Counted from the stretch's first letter, positions 15,738 through 23,431 are shown. The stretch is 23,787 bases of DNA from an uncultured Prevotella sp. (GCA_934230115.1 CAKQEI010000040.1:1-23787); one strand, 5' to 3'. Numbers and translations: made by a program. The notes: generated by a model not told the origin, from the letters alone.

Positions 15738-15764
15738 GTAGGTACGGCTCTAAGCCGTACCTGC
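15738..15764 (+). repeat. Intercistronic hairpin, second GGTACGG element
   Basis: AGGTACGGCT (15740-15749) pairs perfectly with AGCCGTACCT (15753-15762) across a 3-nt loop, extended by GT/GC to 12 bp. It lies between the two GH43 genes and shares the GGTACGG...CCGTACC core with the hairpin at 11156-11180. No T-tract follows. Confidence 0.7.
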
Positions 15765-15796
15765 AACAGCTACTCTCAGTATAACAACTATCTCTT

Positions 15797-16822
15797 ATGA
15801 TTTTCAGCAAATACTTATTAGGAGCAGTGGCGCTTGCCGCTGTCCCCTTCGTAAATATTGCCCATGCTCAAGCGCAGACAACCCCTCTTGCCGTTGACAC
15901 TCCGATGGTTCACGACCCTGTGATGGCTTTTGAGGACGGTAAGTATTATCTCTACTGCACGGGTCATGGCATTACGCAGATGACTTCTACCGACCGTCGG
16001 CATTGGACCATAAAGCCTGATGGTGTGTTGCCCAACAACAAGATTCCGGCATGGACACGCGACAGTGTTCCCGGATTTGAAACCCATATTTGGGCTCCTG
16101 ATGTGATAAAGTATCGTGGCAAGTGGTATCTCACTTACTCTTGCTCCACATTCGGCAAGAACACATCGGCTATTGGTCTGCTCAGCAACACCTCGCTCGC
16201 CAATGCCGACGGATGGAAGGACGAGGGTTGCGTGGTTGCCTCAAAGGGCGACCGTGACAACTGGAACGCCATCGACCCAAACATCATTATCGACAAGAAG
16301 GGTAATCCATGGATGACATGGGGCTCATTCTGGGATGGTATCCAGATGGTTCAGCTCGACCGCACTATGCACGTGAAGCGTGGCGCAAAGCCCGTGACTA
16401 TAGCTCGCCGTCATGCCGAGGGTGACACTACTGCCGAGCCAAACCCCACATCTCAGTTTGCTGGAACCAACGCCATTGAGGCTCCGTTTATCATGCAGCA
16501 CGGCGACTATTACTATCTGTTTGTGAGCTGGGACTACTGTTGCCGTGGTTCAAAGAGCAACTATCGTGTGGCTGTGGGCAGAAGCAAGAAGGTGGCTGGT
16601 CCTTATCTCGACCGCAACGGTAAGGACATGAGACAAGGTGGTGGCACAATCTTCATTGAAGGCGACAAGCGCGAGTTTGAGGCCGCAGGTCATTGCTCTG
16701 CCTATTCTTTCGCCGACGGCGACTGGTTTGTATGTCATGGCTACAGTATACAGAAGAACGGCGCTCCATTGCTCATCCAAAAGAAAATAACGTGGACAGC
16801 CGACGGCTGGCCAAGGCTTTAA
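15797..16822 (+). CDS. GH43 endo-alpha-1,5-L-arabinanase
   Basis: 341 residues. A signal peptide (MIFSKYLLGAVALAAVPFVNIAHAQ) precedes a single five-bladed GH43 domain with no accessory modules. Catalytic residues are base Asp40 (VHDPVM), Asp160 (NAIDPNIII) and acid Glu228 (NAIEAPFIM). The segments THIWAPDV, GNPWMTWGSFWDGIQMVQL and CRGSKSNYRVAVGRS closely follow characterised endo-arabinanases such as AbnA-type enzymes, so GH43 subfamily 5 is likely. It should cut linear alpha-1,5-arabinan or its oligosaccharides. With a plain signal peptide and no lipobox it is probably periplasmic, acting on imported fragments, while the larger GH43 acts first. Length is typical. Its stop codon lies in a 12-bp sequence (GCTTTAACTTAT, 16816-16827) that recurs at 16844-16855. 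Confidence 0.9.
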   Translation: MIFSKYLLGAVALAAVPFVNIAHAQAQTTPLAVDTPMVHDPVMAFEDGKYYLYCTGHGITQMTSTDRRHWTIKPDGVLPNNKIPAWTRDSVPGFETHIWAPDVIKYRGKWYLTYSCSTFGKNTSAIGLLSNTSLANADGWKDEGCVVASKGDRDNWNAIDPNIIIDKKGNPWMTWGSFWDGIQMVQLDRTMHVKRGAKPVTIARRHAEGDTTAEPNPTSQFAGTNAIEAPFIMQHGDYYYLFVSWDYCCRGSKSNYRVAVGRSKKVAGPYLDRNGKDMRQGGGTIFIEGDKREFEAAGHCSAYSFADGDWFVCHGYSIQKNGAPLLIQKKITWTADGWPRL

Positions 16823-16836
16823 CTTATACAAAGACA

Positions 16837-16858
16837 GAAATAAGCTTTAACTTATTTC
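16837..16858 (+). repeat. Small hairpin between GH43 and GH51 genes
   Basis: GAAATAAG (16837-16844) and CTTATTTC (16851-16858) form a perfect but AT-rich 8-bp stem with a 6-nt loop. It is weak and of doubtful function, but it continues the pattern of hairpins between PUL genes. Confidence 0.4.
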
Positions 16859-16904
16859 ATAACAGAAAAGTATTTTAACGTATAAAAATAATAAAAAAAA
16901 GATA

Positions 16905-19343
16905 ATGAAACGTAGCAATATTCTCCTTTCCGCGTTGCTTGCCTCTTCACTCGCAGCCAACGCCCAAGTTAAAATAAATGTTGACGCTTCCAACCCTGGC
17001 GTCAAGGTGTCGCCTAATCTATATGGCATCTTCTTCGAGGACATCAACCATGCTGCCGACGGCGGACTCTATGCTGAGCTTATCAGCAACCGTTCTTTCG
17101 AGGACAGCGACACGGCTATCCCCACATGGCGCACAGCTGCTGCCAAAGGTGCGACAATCTCCACTCAGCTCGTGAGTAAGGCTCTGCTTAACAACGCTCA
17201 GGGCAAGGCTCTGCAAGTGACTGTAGCTGCAACTCCCTCTGCCACAGCCTCTGTCATCAACGAAGGTTTCTGGGGCATCAACTCCGTGCAGGGCAGAACC
17301 TACAAACTCTCGTTCTGGGCTATGGGCAAATACAAGGGCGGCATGAAGGCGCGTCTTGTTAGTGCCGACGGCAAGACCGTTTATGCTGAGACTGCTGTTG
17401 ATGGAGCAATAGGCAAGAAGTGGACTAAGTATTCAGCCGAACTCACAGCCAACGCCAACGACCCCAAGGCGCAGTTTGAGCTTGTGCTCGACGGCAAGGG
17501 TACTGTGACCTTGGATGTTGTGAGCCTTTTCCCGCCAACCTTCATGAACCGTCCAAACGGTTTGCGTCCCGACCTCGCCCAGCTTCTCTATAACATCCAT
17601 CCTAAGTTCGTGCGCTTCCCTGGAGGTTGCTACGTCGAGGGACAGGAGTCGCCTGAGAATGCCTTCCATTGGGAAAAGACCATTGGTCCTATCGAGGAAC
17701 GTCCTGGTCATAAGAACGTAAACTGGCGCTACCGCACAAGCGACGGTATGGGTTTCGACGAATATCTCCAGCTTGCCGAGGACCTCAATGCCAAGCCTCT
17801 CTATGTGGTTAACGTGGGCTTGTGGCATGGTGGCATGACTCCCGTCGACAGCATCCAGCCTTGGATTGACGAGTGTATGAATGCCTTGGAATATGCCAAT
17901 GGTCCCGTGACTTCCAAATATGGTGCTTTGCGTGCCAAGAACGGTCATCCGGAGCCATACAACATTGAATATCTTGAGATTGGAAACGAGAACAACCAGC
18001 CCGACCCTGCCTTGCAGAGCGACCACTACTACGAGCGTTTCAAGAAGTTCAAGGATGCCGTGCTTGCCAAATATCCCAACATGCACCTTATAGGTAACGT
18101 GGTGGCTTGGGGCGACGACAATCCTACATGGGACAGCCAGGAGAGCGTGGAACTGCTCGACGAGCACTACTACCGCAATCCGGCTTGGTTTGCCGAGAAC
18201 TTCCGCAAATATGACAATTACAATCGCAAGGGTTCGGAGATTTATGTGGGCGAATATGCTGTCACACAAGGTTTTGGCAATATGGGTTCGCTTGATGCTG
18301 CCCTTGGCGAAGCTGTATATATGATGGGCATCGAGAATAACAGCGACATCGTTACTATGGCCTCTTACGCTCCAATCTTTGCCAATCTCAACGACCGCAT
18401 GTGGGCTCCCGACATGATTCAGTTCACCTCGGACAAGGTGTTTGGCACACCCTCTTACTATGTGCAGAATGTCATGGCTAACAACGTGGGCACACGTGTG
18501 CTCAACGTAAAGCAGGAGAGTCCATATACCTATGGCGAGGCACAAGTGAAGCCTGCCGTATGCCGAGTGGGCATGGGCACATGGGCTACCCAGGCTTCGT
18601 TTGAGGACAAGGGTTATACCGACGCCAATGGCAAGGTTCTGCCTATGACTCTTCGGGAACTTCCCACCGATGTGCATGGCGACTGGAAAGCTGAGGGTGG
18701 AGTGATAAAGCAGACTTCGAATGACGAGAGCTGCATCCGTCTGAATCCGGGCGAGATTACCGCTGATGGCTATATATATAAGGTGAGAGCGCGTAAGGAC
18801 TCGGGCAATGAGGGCTTCATGATCATCTTTAATTATGTAGACGAGAAAAACTACTGCTGGCTCAACCTTGGTGGTTGGAACAACTCCCAGCACGGCATAG
18901 AGCAGATTGTGGATGGAGCAAAGGGTCAGGCAGCCACAGTGTCGGGCAAGATAGAGACCGGCCGCTGGTATGACATTGAGCTTAAGGTTGTGGGCGACAG
19001 CGTCTACGCAAGTCTCGACGGCAAGCAGGTATTCGCCACAAAGCTTCGTGCCAACACTTTGCCGGGTGTATTCTCTACTGCCACGCTCGATGAGCATACC
19101 GGTGAGGTGATTCTTAAGGTTGCCAACACAAGCAGCGAGAACACTACAGCCGACATACGTCTGCAGGGCAAGACCATATCTTCGGGCAAGCTGATTCGCC
19201 TCGCCGCAAAGAACGGCAAGGAGGAGAATACTATCGACAACCCGACGAACATCTATCCTACAGAGACATTTGTAACGACTTCTTCGAATGGTACTGTGGT
19301 GGAGATTCCGGCAAACTCGCTGAGTATCTTCAGATTGAAATAA
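16905..19343 (+). CDS. GH51 alpha-L-arabinofuranosidase with CBM4/9-like and LamG-like modules
   Basis: 812 residues. It removes alpha-L-arabinofuranosyl units from arabinan and arabino-oligosaccharides, retaining configuration. A signal peptide (MKRSNILLSALLASSLAANAQ) is followed by the GH51 opening strand (PNLYGIFFEDINHAADGGLYAEL). A jelly-roll insert resembling CBM4/9 follows (about 75-206), then the TIM barrel (RFPGGCYVEG...). The acid/base is Glu362 in YLEIGNEN and the nucleophile Glu450 in IYVGEYAV. The C-terminal beta-sandwich (VFSTATLDEHTGEVILKVAN...) is split by an insert of about 120-150 residues (roughly 560-710; GFMIIFNYVDEKNYCWLNLGGW, written in pieces: GFMIIFNYVDE, NYCWLNLGGW) that resembles a LamG/concanavalin-type sandwich. 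That makes it longer than simple 500-residue GH51 enzymes. It is the last gene of the PUL, and a terminator follows at 19380-19426. Arabinofuranosidase is the safest activity call. Confidence 0.93.
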   Translation: MKRSNILLSALLASSLAANAQVKINVDASNPGVKVSPNLYGIFFEDINHAADGGLYAELISNRSFEDSDTAIPTWRTAAAKGATISTQLVSKALLNNAQGKALQVTVAATPSATASVINEGFWGINSVQGRTYKLSFWAMGKYKGGMKARLVSADGKTVYAETAVDGAIGKKWTKYSAELTANANDPKAQFELVLDGKGTVTLDVVSLFPPTFMNRPNGLRPDLAQLLYNIHPKFVRFPGGCYVEGQESPENAFHWEKTIGPIEERPGHKNVNWRYRTSDGMGFDEYLQLAEDLNAKPLYVVNVGLWHGGMTPVDSIQPWIDECMNALEYANGPVTSKYGALRAKNGHPEPYNIEYLEIGNENNQPDPALQSDHYYERFKKFKDAVLAKYPNMHLIGNVVAWGDDNPTWDSQESVELLDEHYYRNPAWFAENFRKYDNYNRKGSEIYVGEYAVTQGFGNMGSLDAALGEAVYMMGIENNSDIVTMASYAPIFANLNDRMWAPDMIQFTSDKVFGTPSYYVQNVMANNVGTRVLNVKQESPYTYGEAQVKPAVCRVGMGTWATQASFEDKGYTDANGKVLPMTLRELPTDVHGDWKAEGGVIKQTSNDESCIRLNPGEITADGYIYKVRARKDSGNEGFMIIFNYVDEKNYCWLNLGGWNNSQHGIEQIVDGAKGQAATVSGKIETGRWYDIELKVVGDSVYASLDGKQVFATKLRANTLPGVFSTATLDEHTGEVILKVANTSSENTTADIRLQGKTISSGKLIRLAAKNGKEENTIDNPTNIYPTETFVTTSSNGTVVEIPANSLSIFRLK

Positions 19344-19379
19344 TCTGATTGTAGGCGCGTTGCGCTAAAAGTATAAAAC

Positions 19380-19426
19380 AGAAAATCGAGAAGCAAGAGT
19401 CCCAGACTTTAGCTTCTCGATTTTCT
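19380..19426. terminator. PUL terminator, shared with the convergent YhcH remnant
   Basis: A 15-bp perfect stem (19380-19394 with 19412-19426; arm AGAAAATCGAGAAGC) has a 17-nt loop. It is flanked by A4 on the left and T4 plus T3 on the right, so it can act in both directions. It lies 37 bp after the GH51 stop and immediately after the stop of the minus-strand remnant. Confidence 0.8.
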
Positions 19427-19726
19427 TTACTCCTTGTATTCCACTTTCACTACCACAACGCGTATTTTCTGGTCTTCCTTGTCGGTCTTGATTTTTGCGA
19501 TGTGCCAGTCGCCAGGGAAGAAGATGAGGAAGCGGTCGGGGGTGGAGTCCACGAATTTGGTCTTGCTCACATCATAGTTGTAGTTGATGATGTCGGGGCG
19601 ATAGGGAGCCTTGGGTTTGCTCGTCACGTGGTCAAGCAGTCCGAAACGCTCGTTTCCCTTCACCACATACTGGAAGTCGACATATTGACGGTGGCTTTCG
19701 GTGTCGCGCTTCTGCGGGTAAATACG
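19427..19726 (-). pseudogene. N-terminally truncated YhcH/YjgK/YiaL-family gene remnant
   Basis: Reading minus from about 19726 the frame gives YPQKRDTESHRQYVDFQYVV, then KGNERFGLL and, near the end, DRFLIFFPGDWHIAKI...IRVVVVKVEYKE. These match the C-terminal two-thirds of the YhcH/YjgK/YiaL beta-sandwich family (usual length about 150), including the H-YVDFQ metal/ligand segment and the FFPGD-H motif. The N-terminal 60-70 residues are missing. Upstream the frame runs into the tRNA-Tyr terminator and stops at 19763-19765, with no ATG in the family-like part. An in-frame GTG at 19664-19666 would cut off even more. The break falls directly on the 3' side of the tRNA gene, which suggests a deletion or integration event there. 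Members have been linked to sugar metabolism, but this copy is probably inactive. Confidence 0.7.
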
Positions 19727-19757
19727 AAAAAAGGCACACCAATAAATGATGTGCCTA
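19727..19757 (-). terminator. Intrinsic terminator of tRNA-Tyr
   Basis: On the minus strand AGGCACATC and GGTGTGCCT form a 9-bp stem (one G-U) around ATTTATT, followed by T6 (19727-19732 as A6 on plus). It begins 27 bp after the tRNA 3' end. Confidence 0.75.
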
Positions 19758-19783
19758 ATCTCTTAAACTTTTGCGCTATGAAG

Positions 19784-19865
19784 TGGGTGGTGATGGATTC
19801 GAACCACCGAAGGCATAGCCAGCAGATTTACAGTCTGCCCCATTTGGCCACTCTGGTAACCACCC
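19784..19865 (-). tRNA. tRNA-Tyr (anticodon GTA)
   Basis: 82 nt on the minus strand. The acceptor arms GGGTGGT (5') and ACCACCC (3') pair perfectly. The T arm is GGTGG-TTCGAAT-CCATC, and the anticodon loop reads CTGTAAA with GTA at 19829-19831. The length and long variable arm fit class II tRNA-Tyr. The discriminator is A and CCA is not encoded, so it must be added after transcription. Confidence 0.95.
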
Positions 19866-19886
19866 GTTGCTCTTTTAAAGCGGGTG

Positions 19887-19917
19887 CAAAGGTACGCATT
19901 TATTTTTAACTGGCAAT
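19887..19917 (-). promoter_or_regulatory. tRNA-Tyr promoter
   Basis: On the minus strand TACCTTTG (19887-19894) matches the -7 consensus and ATTG (19914-19917) stands 19 bp upstream, three of four to TTTG. The start would fall about 15 nt before the mature tRNA 5' end. Confidence 0.65.
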
Positions 19918-19946
19918 ATTTTTTGCCAATTATTTTTCAAAAAAAC

Positions 19947-20498
19947 TTACTTTTCGCCTAAAAAAAGCTCTTTTATGGTCTCTCCATTGAGTCTATGCAC
20001 CTTTAAAAGCCCATTTTCGTAGGTGGCGAACGTTGGTTCGTTGCCGCCTTTAGGGAATGTTATTGAGCCAAGGTTGCATACGACCCCACCATTTTCCGTC
20101 TTTTCGAGCTTCCACAGATGTGTGTGTCCATACACGAAGATGTCGTGGGCGAGGGTAGGGCGGTTTTGCTCGTTGTACACGTGTCCGTGTGTCAGGAACA
20201 GTCTTCTTCCGTTGTCTACTACGAGGGCATAGTCTGCCATGATGGGAAACTCCAGCAACATTTGGTCTACCTCTGCATCGCAGTTGCCGCGAATGGCAAT
20301 GATTTGGTCCTTCATAGCGTTCAGTCGCTCAACGATACCTTTTGGGTCGATGCCCTCGGGTATGCGGTTGCGCGGACCGTAGTTGAGGATGTCGCCAAGG
20401 ATGCAGAGCATGTCGCAATGCTCGCGGGCGTAGAAGTCGAGCACCTGCTCAAGCGTGGGCAGGCATCCGTGAATATCTGATACGAGTAAATATTTCAT
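19947..20498 (-). CDS. yfcE: YfcE-type metallophosphoesterase
   Basis: 183 residues, full length for the family. These soluble enzymes hydrolyse phosphodiesters with two bound metal ions, and the physiological substrate is not established. All metal-binding blocks are present: SDIHG (about 7-11), LGDILNYGPRN (about 34-44), RGNCDAEVD (about 70-78), LTHGH (about 102-106) and YGHTHLWKL (about 122-130). No signal peptide or membrane helix is seen, so it is cytoplasmic. It lies 69 bp downstream of lptB on the same strand and may be co-transcribed. A weak hairpin (TGGCAA/TTGCCA, 19911-19928) follows its stop codon. Confidence 0.9.
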   Translation of the reverse strand: MKYLLVSDIHGCLPTLEQVLDFYAREHCDMLCILGDILNYGPRNRIPEGIDPKGIVERLNAMKDQIIAIRGNCDAEVDQMLLEFPIMADYALVVDNGRRLFLTHGHVYNEQNRPTLAHDIFVYGHTHLWKLEKTENGGVVCNLGSITFPKGGNEPTFATYENGLLKVHRLNGETIKELFLGEK

Positions 20499-20567
20499 TG
20501 TGATTTATGGTCGTAAAAAACTTTAATGGTCGTATGTGTTTGACACATTATATATTAATAATGTATG

Positions 20568-21392
20568 TTAGTCGTGCAATTCACGTTCCTCATCGCGCTT
20601 GCGCTTCTGCTCGTCAATCAGCTGGAAGTCCTTCTTGCGCAGTACGAATGTCGAGCCAAGATACTTCTCGCGCACGATGCGGTTCTCTGCCAGTTCCTCA
20701 GGCTTGCCCTGGAAGAGGATGCGTCCCTCGAAGAGCAGATAGGCGCGATCGGTGATGGTCAGCGTCTCCTGCACGTTGTGGTCGGTGATAAGGATGCCGA
20801 TGTTGCGGTATTTCAGTCGCCATACCACATGCTGAATCTCCTCAACGGCGATAGGGTCGACACCGGCAAACGGCTCGTCGAGCATTATGAACTTAGGGTC
20901 GATGGCAAGGCATCGGGCTATCTCTGTGCGTCGTCGCTCGCCACCCGACAGTTGGTCGCCCTTGTTCTTGCGCACCTTGCCCAGGTTGAAGTCGGCTATC
21001 AAACTCTCAAGCTTTTCCAACTGTTCCTTATGCGAGAGTTTGGTCATCTCAAGTACAGCCATGATGTTGTCCTCAACGCTGAGCTTGCGGAACACGCTTG
21101 CCTCCTGCGGTAGATATCCGATGCCGGCACGTGCTCGCTTGTACACTGGATAGTCGGTGATGTCCTGTTGGTCGAGGTATATATGTCCGGCGTTTGGCAC
21201 GATAAGGCCGGTGGTCATATAGAAAGATGTGGTCTTTCCGGCTCCGTTAGGGCCGAGCAAACCTACGATTTCTCCCTGCTTCACGTTTATCGACACATCG
21301 TTCACCACTGTGCGCTTGCCGTAGCGTTTCACCAGTCCTTCTGTGCGAAGCACCATGCAATGTGGCTTGTCGTCTATTTCATTTTCGTTCAT
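20568..21392 (-). CDS. lptB: LPS export ABC transporter ATP-binding protein LptB
   Basis: 274 residues. LptB hydrolyses ATP to drive LptFG extraction of lipopolysaccharide from the inner membrane toward the Lpt bridge. Seen: Walker [10 protein letters not shown] (about 48-56), the Q-loop in [13 protein letters not shown] signature [13 protein letters not shown], Walker [21 protein letters not shown] (the Asp-Pro-Ile-Ala stretch is typical of LptB), and switch His in [11 protein letters not shown]. It is longer than E. coli LptB (about 241) through a 12-residue N-terminal extension and a charged C-terminal tail ([22 protein letters not shown]). A TATCTTTG element lies upstream on the minus strand (21416-21423). 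lptFG are not in the window. Confidence 0.93.
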   Translation of the reverse strand: MNENEIDDKPHCMVLRTEGLVKRYGKRTVVNDVSINVKQGEIVGLLGPNGAGKTTSFYMTTGLIVPNAGHIYLDQQDITDYPVYKRARAGIGYLPQEASVFRKLSVEDNIMAVLEMTKLSHKEQLEKLESLIADFNLGKVRKNKGDQLSGGERRRTEIARCLAIDPKFIMLDEPFAGVDPIAVEEIQHVVWRLKYRNIGILITDHNVQETLTITDRAYLLFEGRILFQGKPEELAENRIVREKYLGSTFVLRKKDFQLIDEQKRKRDEERELHD

Positions 21393-21415
21393 TTCCGTTC
21401 TTTTTTATTATTCTG

Positions 21416-21423
21416 CAAAGATA
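21416..21423 (-). promoter_or_regulatory. Probable lptB -7 element
   Basis: On the minus strand TATCTTTG, an exact TAnnTTTG match, lies 23 bp before the lptB ATG. No exact -33 box is seen. Confidence 0.55.
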
Positions 21424-21605
21424 CGCTATTTATTTTAAGTTATTATTCGTGACCCTAAAATTAATGTTAAATTCTGCTGAATATATGTTTTGAAATTGTC
21501 ATTGTCAAATGGTCAAAATCAAAAGACATATACTCTTGTGGGCTTCGAGTTTATCAAAAAAACAAAAAACTCAAACCTAATGCTTAGTTTTTACCTTTTT
21601 ATTGT

Positions 21606-21613
21606 TACTTTTG
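21606..21613 (+). promoter_or_regulatory. Probable mlaEF -7 element
   Basis: TACTTTTG matches TAnnTTTG and lies 27 bp before ATG 21641. Transcription from it would begin near 21620, after the TTG at 21602, which rules that TTG out as the start codon. Confidence 0.6.
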
Positions 21614-21640
21614 CACATACAAACTAAATCACACAAGATT

Positions 21641-22387
21641 ATGTTGATATTGAAATATTTAAACACGTTGGGGCGATACCTGATACTGATGGGCCGCTCC
21701 TTCTCTCGTCCAGAGCGTATGCGCATGTTTATGAAGCAGTATGTCAAGGAGATGTCGGCTCTTGGTGTCGACTCCATAGGCATTGTGCTGCTTATCTCGT
21801 TCTTCATAGGAGCCGTTATCTGCATCCAGATGAAGCTCAACATCCAGAGTCCGTGGATGCCGCGCTGGGTGTCGGGCTACACCACACGTGAGATATTGCT
21901 GTTGGAGTTTTCTTCGAGTATCATGTGTTTGATTCTTGCCGGAAAGGTGGGCTCTAACATTGCCTCGGAGCTTGGCACAATGCGTGTGACGCAGCAGATT
22001 GACGCTCTCGACATCATGGGCGTTAACTCGGCCAACTATCTGATATTGCCGAAGATATTGGGACTCGTCACACTGATGCCGTTCCTCGTCATCTTCTCTT
22101 CGGCTACTGGTATTCTTGGAGCCTACGGCACGGCTTACATCGGACATATCCTCTCGCCCGAAGATCTGACGCTTGGTTTGCAGCACTCCTTCAACTCTTG
22201 GTTTATGTGGATGAGTATCATCAAGAGCCTTGTGTTTGCCTTCATCATATCGAGCGTGTCGAGCTATTTCGGCTACTCTGTCGAGGGTGGCTCTGTCGAG
22301 GTGGGCAAGGCGAGTACAGATGCAGTGGTGTCGTCGAGCGTGCTGATATTGTTCTCCGACGTGTTCCTCACCCAATTACTCAGTTAA
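21641..22387 (+). CDS. mlaE: MlaE-family ABC permease (MCE/phospholipid transport)
   Basis: 248 residues from ATG 21641. MlaE dimers form the membrane core of the MlaFEDB-type complex that moves phospholipids between the inner membrane and the periplasm. Family features are the hydrophobic helices (about 43-65, 90-115, 145-170, 195-220), the conserved AGKVGSNIASELGTMRVTQQIDALDIMGVN stretch (about 107-136; key pieces AGKVGSNIASELGTM and QIDALDIMG), the SSVSSYFGY turn and the ending SVLILFSDVFLTQLL. The start is set by the -7 element at 21606-21613, and an upstream TTG would add 13 atypical residues. The ATPase gene follows after 19 nt, so the two are an operon. It is divergent from lptB across about 250 bp, placing two envelope-lipid transport functions side by side. 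Confidence 0.92.
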   Translation: MLILKYLNTLGRYLILMGRSFSRPERMRMFMKQYVKEMSALGVDSIGIVLLISFFIGAVICIQMKLNIQSPWMPRWVSGYTTREILLLEFSSSIMCLILAGKVGSNIASELGTMRVTQQIDALDIMGVNSANYLILPKILGLVTLMPFLVIFSSATGILGAYGTAYIGHILSPEDLTLGLQHSFNSWFMWMSIIKSLVFAFIISSVSSYFGYSVEGGSVEVGKASTDAVVSSSVLILFSDVFLTQLLS

Positions 22388-22406
22388 AAAAAAAGAATTA
22401 ATCGTT

Positions 22407-23183
22407 ATGATTGAAATAAAACATCTTTGCAAGTCGTTTGGCGACAAGGAAGTGCTCAAGGACATCAACGCCGTGTTTGAGGACGGCAAGACCAACCTTA
22501 TCATCGGACAGAGCGGTTCGGGCAAGACGGTGCTCATGAAGAATCTTGTGGGATTGCTTACGCCTACAAGTGGCGAGGTGCTCTACGATGGACGCAACTT
22601 TGTGGCTATGGGCAAGAAGGAGAAGGTGCAGATGCGACGTGAGATGGGCATGATTTTCCAGTCGGCTGCCCTCTTCGACTCGCTGTCGGTGCTGGAGAAC
22701 GTGATGTTTCCGCTTGACATGTTCTCGAATATGACCTATCGCGACCGTGTTCACCGTGCACAGGAATGTCTCGACCGTGTGAATCTTATCGATGCTCAGC
22801 ATAAGTTTCCTGGCGAGATTTCGGGCGGTATGCAGAAGCGTGTGGCCATAGCCCGTGCCATTGTGCTTAATCCTAAGTATTTGTTCTGCGACGAGCCTAA
22901 CTCGGGTCTCGACCCTCACACGTCGCTCGTGATTGACGAGCTGCTCTCGTCCATCACCAAGGACTTCGGCATAACCACCATCATCAATACCCATGACATG
23001 AACTCGGTGATGGGAATTGGCGACAACATTATCTTCATTTACAAGGGCCATAAGGAGTGGCAGGGTACTAAGAATGATGTGATGGGGGCTACCAACGATA
23101 AGCTCAACGACCTTGTGTTTGCCTCGCAGCTGTTCAAGAAGGTGAAAGAGGTGGAAATGCAAAAATTAAACAATCGTCAGTGA
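22407..23183 (+). CDS. mlaF: MlaF-family ABC ATPase (MCE/phospholipid transport)
   Basis: 258 residues. It is the ATPase partner of the MlaE permease. Walker A is GQSGSGKTVLMKNLVG (about 34-49), the Q-loop is in MGMIFQSAALFDSLSV, the signature ISGGMQKRVAIARAI, Walker B YLFCDEPNSGLDPHTS, and the switch His is in INTHDMNSV. The SGGMQKR signature and the FQS-ALFDS-SV-ENV block distinguish MlaF from LptB-like ATPases. The next 600 bp contains no MCE-domain (mlaD) gene, and a terminator stands at 23297-23332, so the substrate-binding MCE subunit must be encoded elsewhere. Confidence 0.92.
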   Translation: MIEIKHLCKSFGDKEVLKDINAVFEDGKTNLIIGQSGSGKTVLMKNLVGLLTPTSGEVLYDGRNFVAMGKKEKVQMRREMGMIFQSAALFDSLSVLENVMFPLDMFSNMTYRDRVHRAQECLDRVNLIDAQHKFPGEISGGMQKRVAIARAIVLNPKYLFCDEPNSGLDPHTSLVIDELLSSITKDFGITTIINTHDMNSVMGIGDNIIFIYKGHKEWQGTKNDVMGATNDKLNDLVFASQLFKKVKEVEMQKLNNRQ

Positions 23184-23396
23184 TTGAAAACACAATATTG
23201 ATACATGCTAAATTAAAGTTGGTGCATATAAAACCAATATTGATGCACATCAAAAAGTGTAAACAGAGCATTGACTTTTATCAAAAAAATACTAACAAGG
23301 GGGTAGGATATTGGTCTATACTCCCTTTTTTTATGTCATTTTGTCTCTAAAGTGTTAAAATATAGGTTTTTAGAAAAGATTTGTAAGGAAAAATTT
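23184..23396 (+). other. Gap after mlaF: near-repeated motif and terminator
   Basis: No gene. CAATATTGATACA (23193-23205) and CAATATTGATGCA (23235-23247) are near-identical direct copies exactly 42 bp apart, about four helical turns. The mlaEF terminator follows. Beyond these I see only AT-rich DNA. Confidence 0.5.
23297..23332 (+). terminator. mlaEF operon terminator
   Basis: AAGGGGGTA (23297-23305) pairs with TACTCCCTT (23319-23327), including one G-U, across a 13-nt loop, and the T-run continues to 23332. Confidence 0.75.
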
Positions 23397-23425
23397 TGAT
23401 ATGAAATAAAATAGCACTATCTTTG
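23395..23425 (+). promoter_or_regulatory. Consensus promoter (TTTG-N19-TATCTTTG)
   Basis: TTTG at 23395-23398 and TATCTTTG at 23418-23425 are separated by exactly 19 bp, a textbook strong Bacteroidetes promoter. Transcription should begin near 23432. No protein frame of any size follows before the terminator at 23598-23634. Confidence 0.8.
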
Positions 23426-23431
23426 CAGCCG

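Noticed and set aside
17433..19097. Long 554-codon open frame on the minus strand opposite the GH51 gene
   Set aside because: The plus-strand frame encodes an unmistakable GH51 enzyme with both catalytic glutamates. The opposite frame has no family features and is a by-product of codon bias.
19427..19666. An intact 79-residue gene starting at GTG 19666
   Set aside because: The family-like sequence continues upstream of that GTG (HRQYVDFQYVV), so the true frame is longer and lacks its own start. A truncated remnant is the better reading.
19911..19928. TGGCAA/TTGCCA hairpin as a separate yfcE terminator feature
   Set aside because: A 6-bp AT-rich stem that overlaps the tRNA-Tyr promoter. It is mentioned only within the yfcE entry.
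20534..20548. Small hairpin ATGTGT-TTG-ACACAT between lptB and yfcE
   Set aside because: It has only a 6-bp stem with no T-tract, too weak to call a terminator or operator.
21602..21640. TTG start extending MlaE by 13 residues
   Set aside because: The -7 promoter element at 21606-21613 lies inside that extension, so the codon would not be transcribed. ATG 21641 fits the family.
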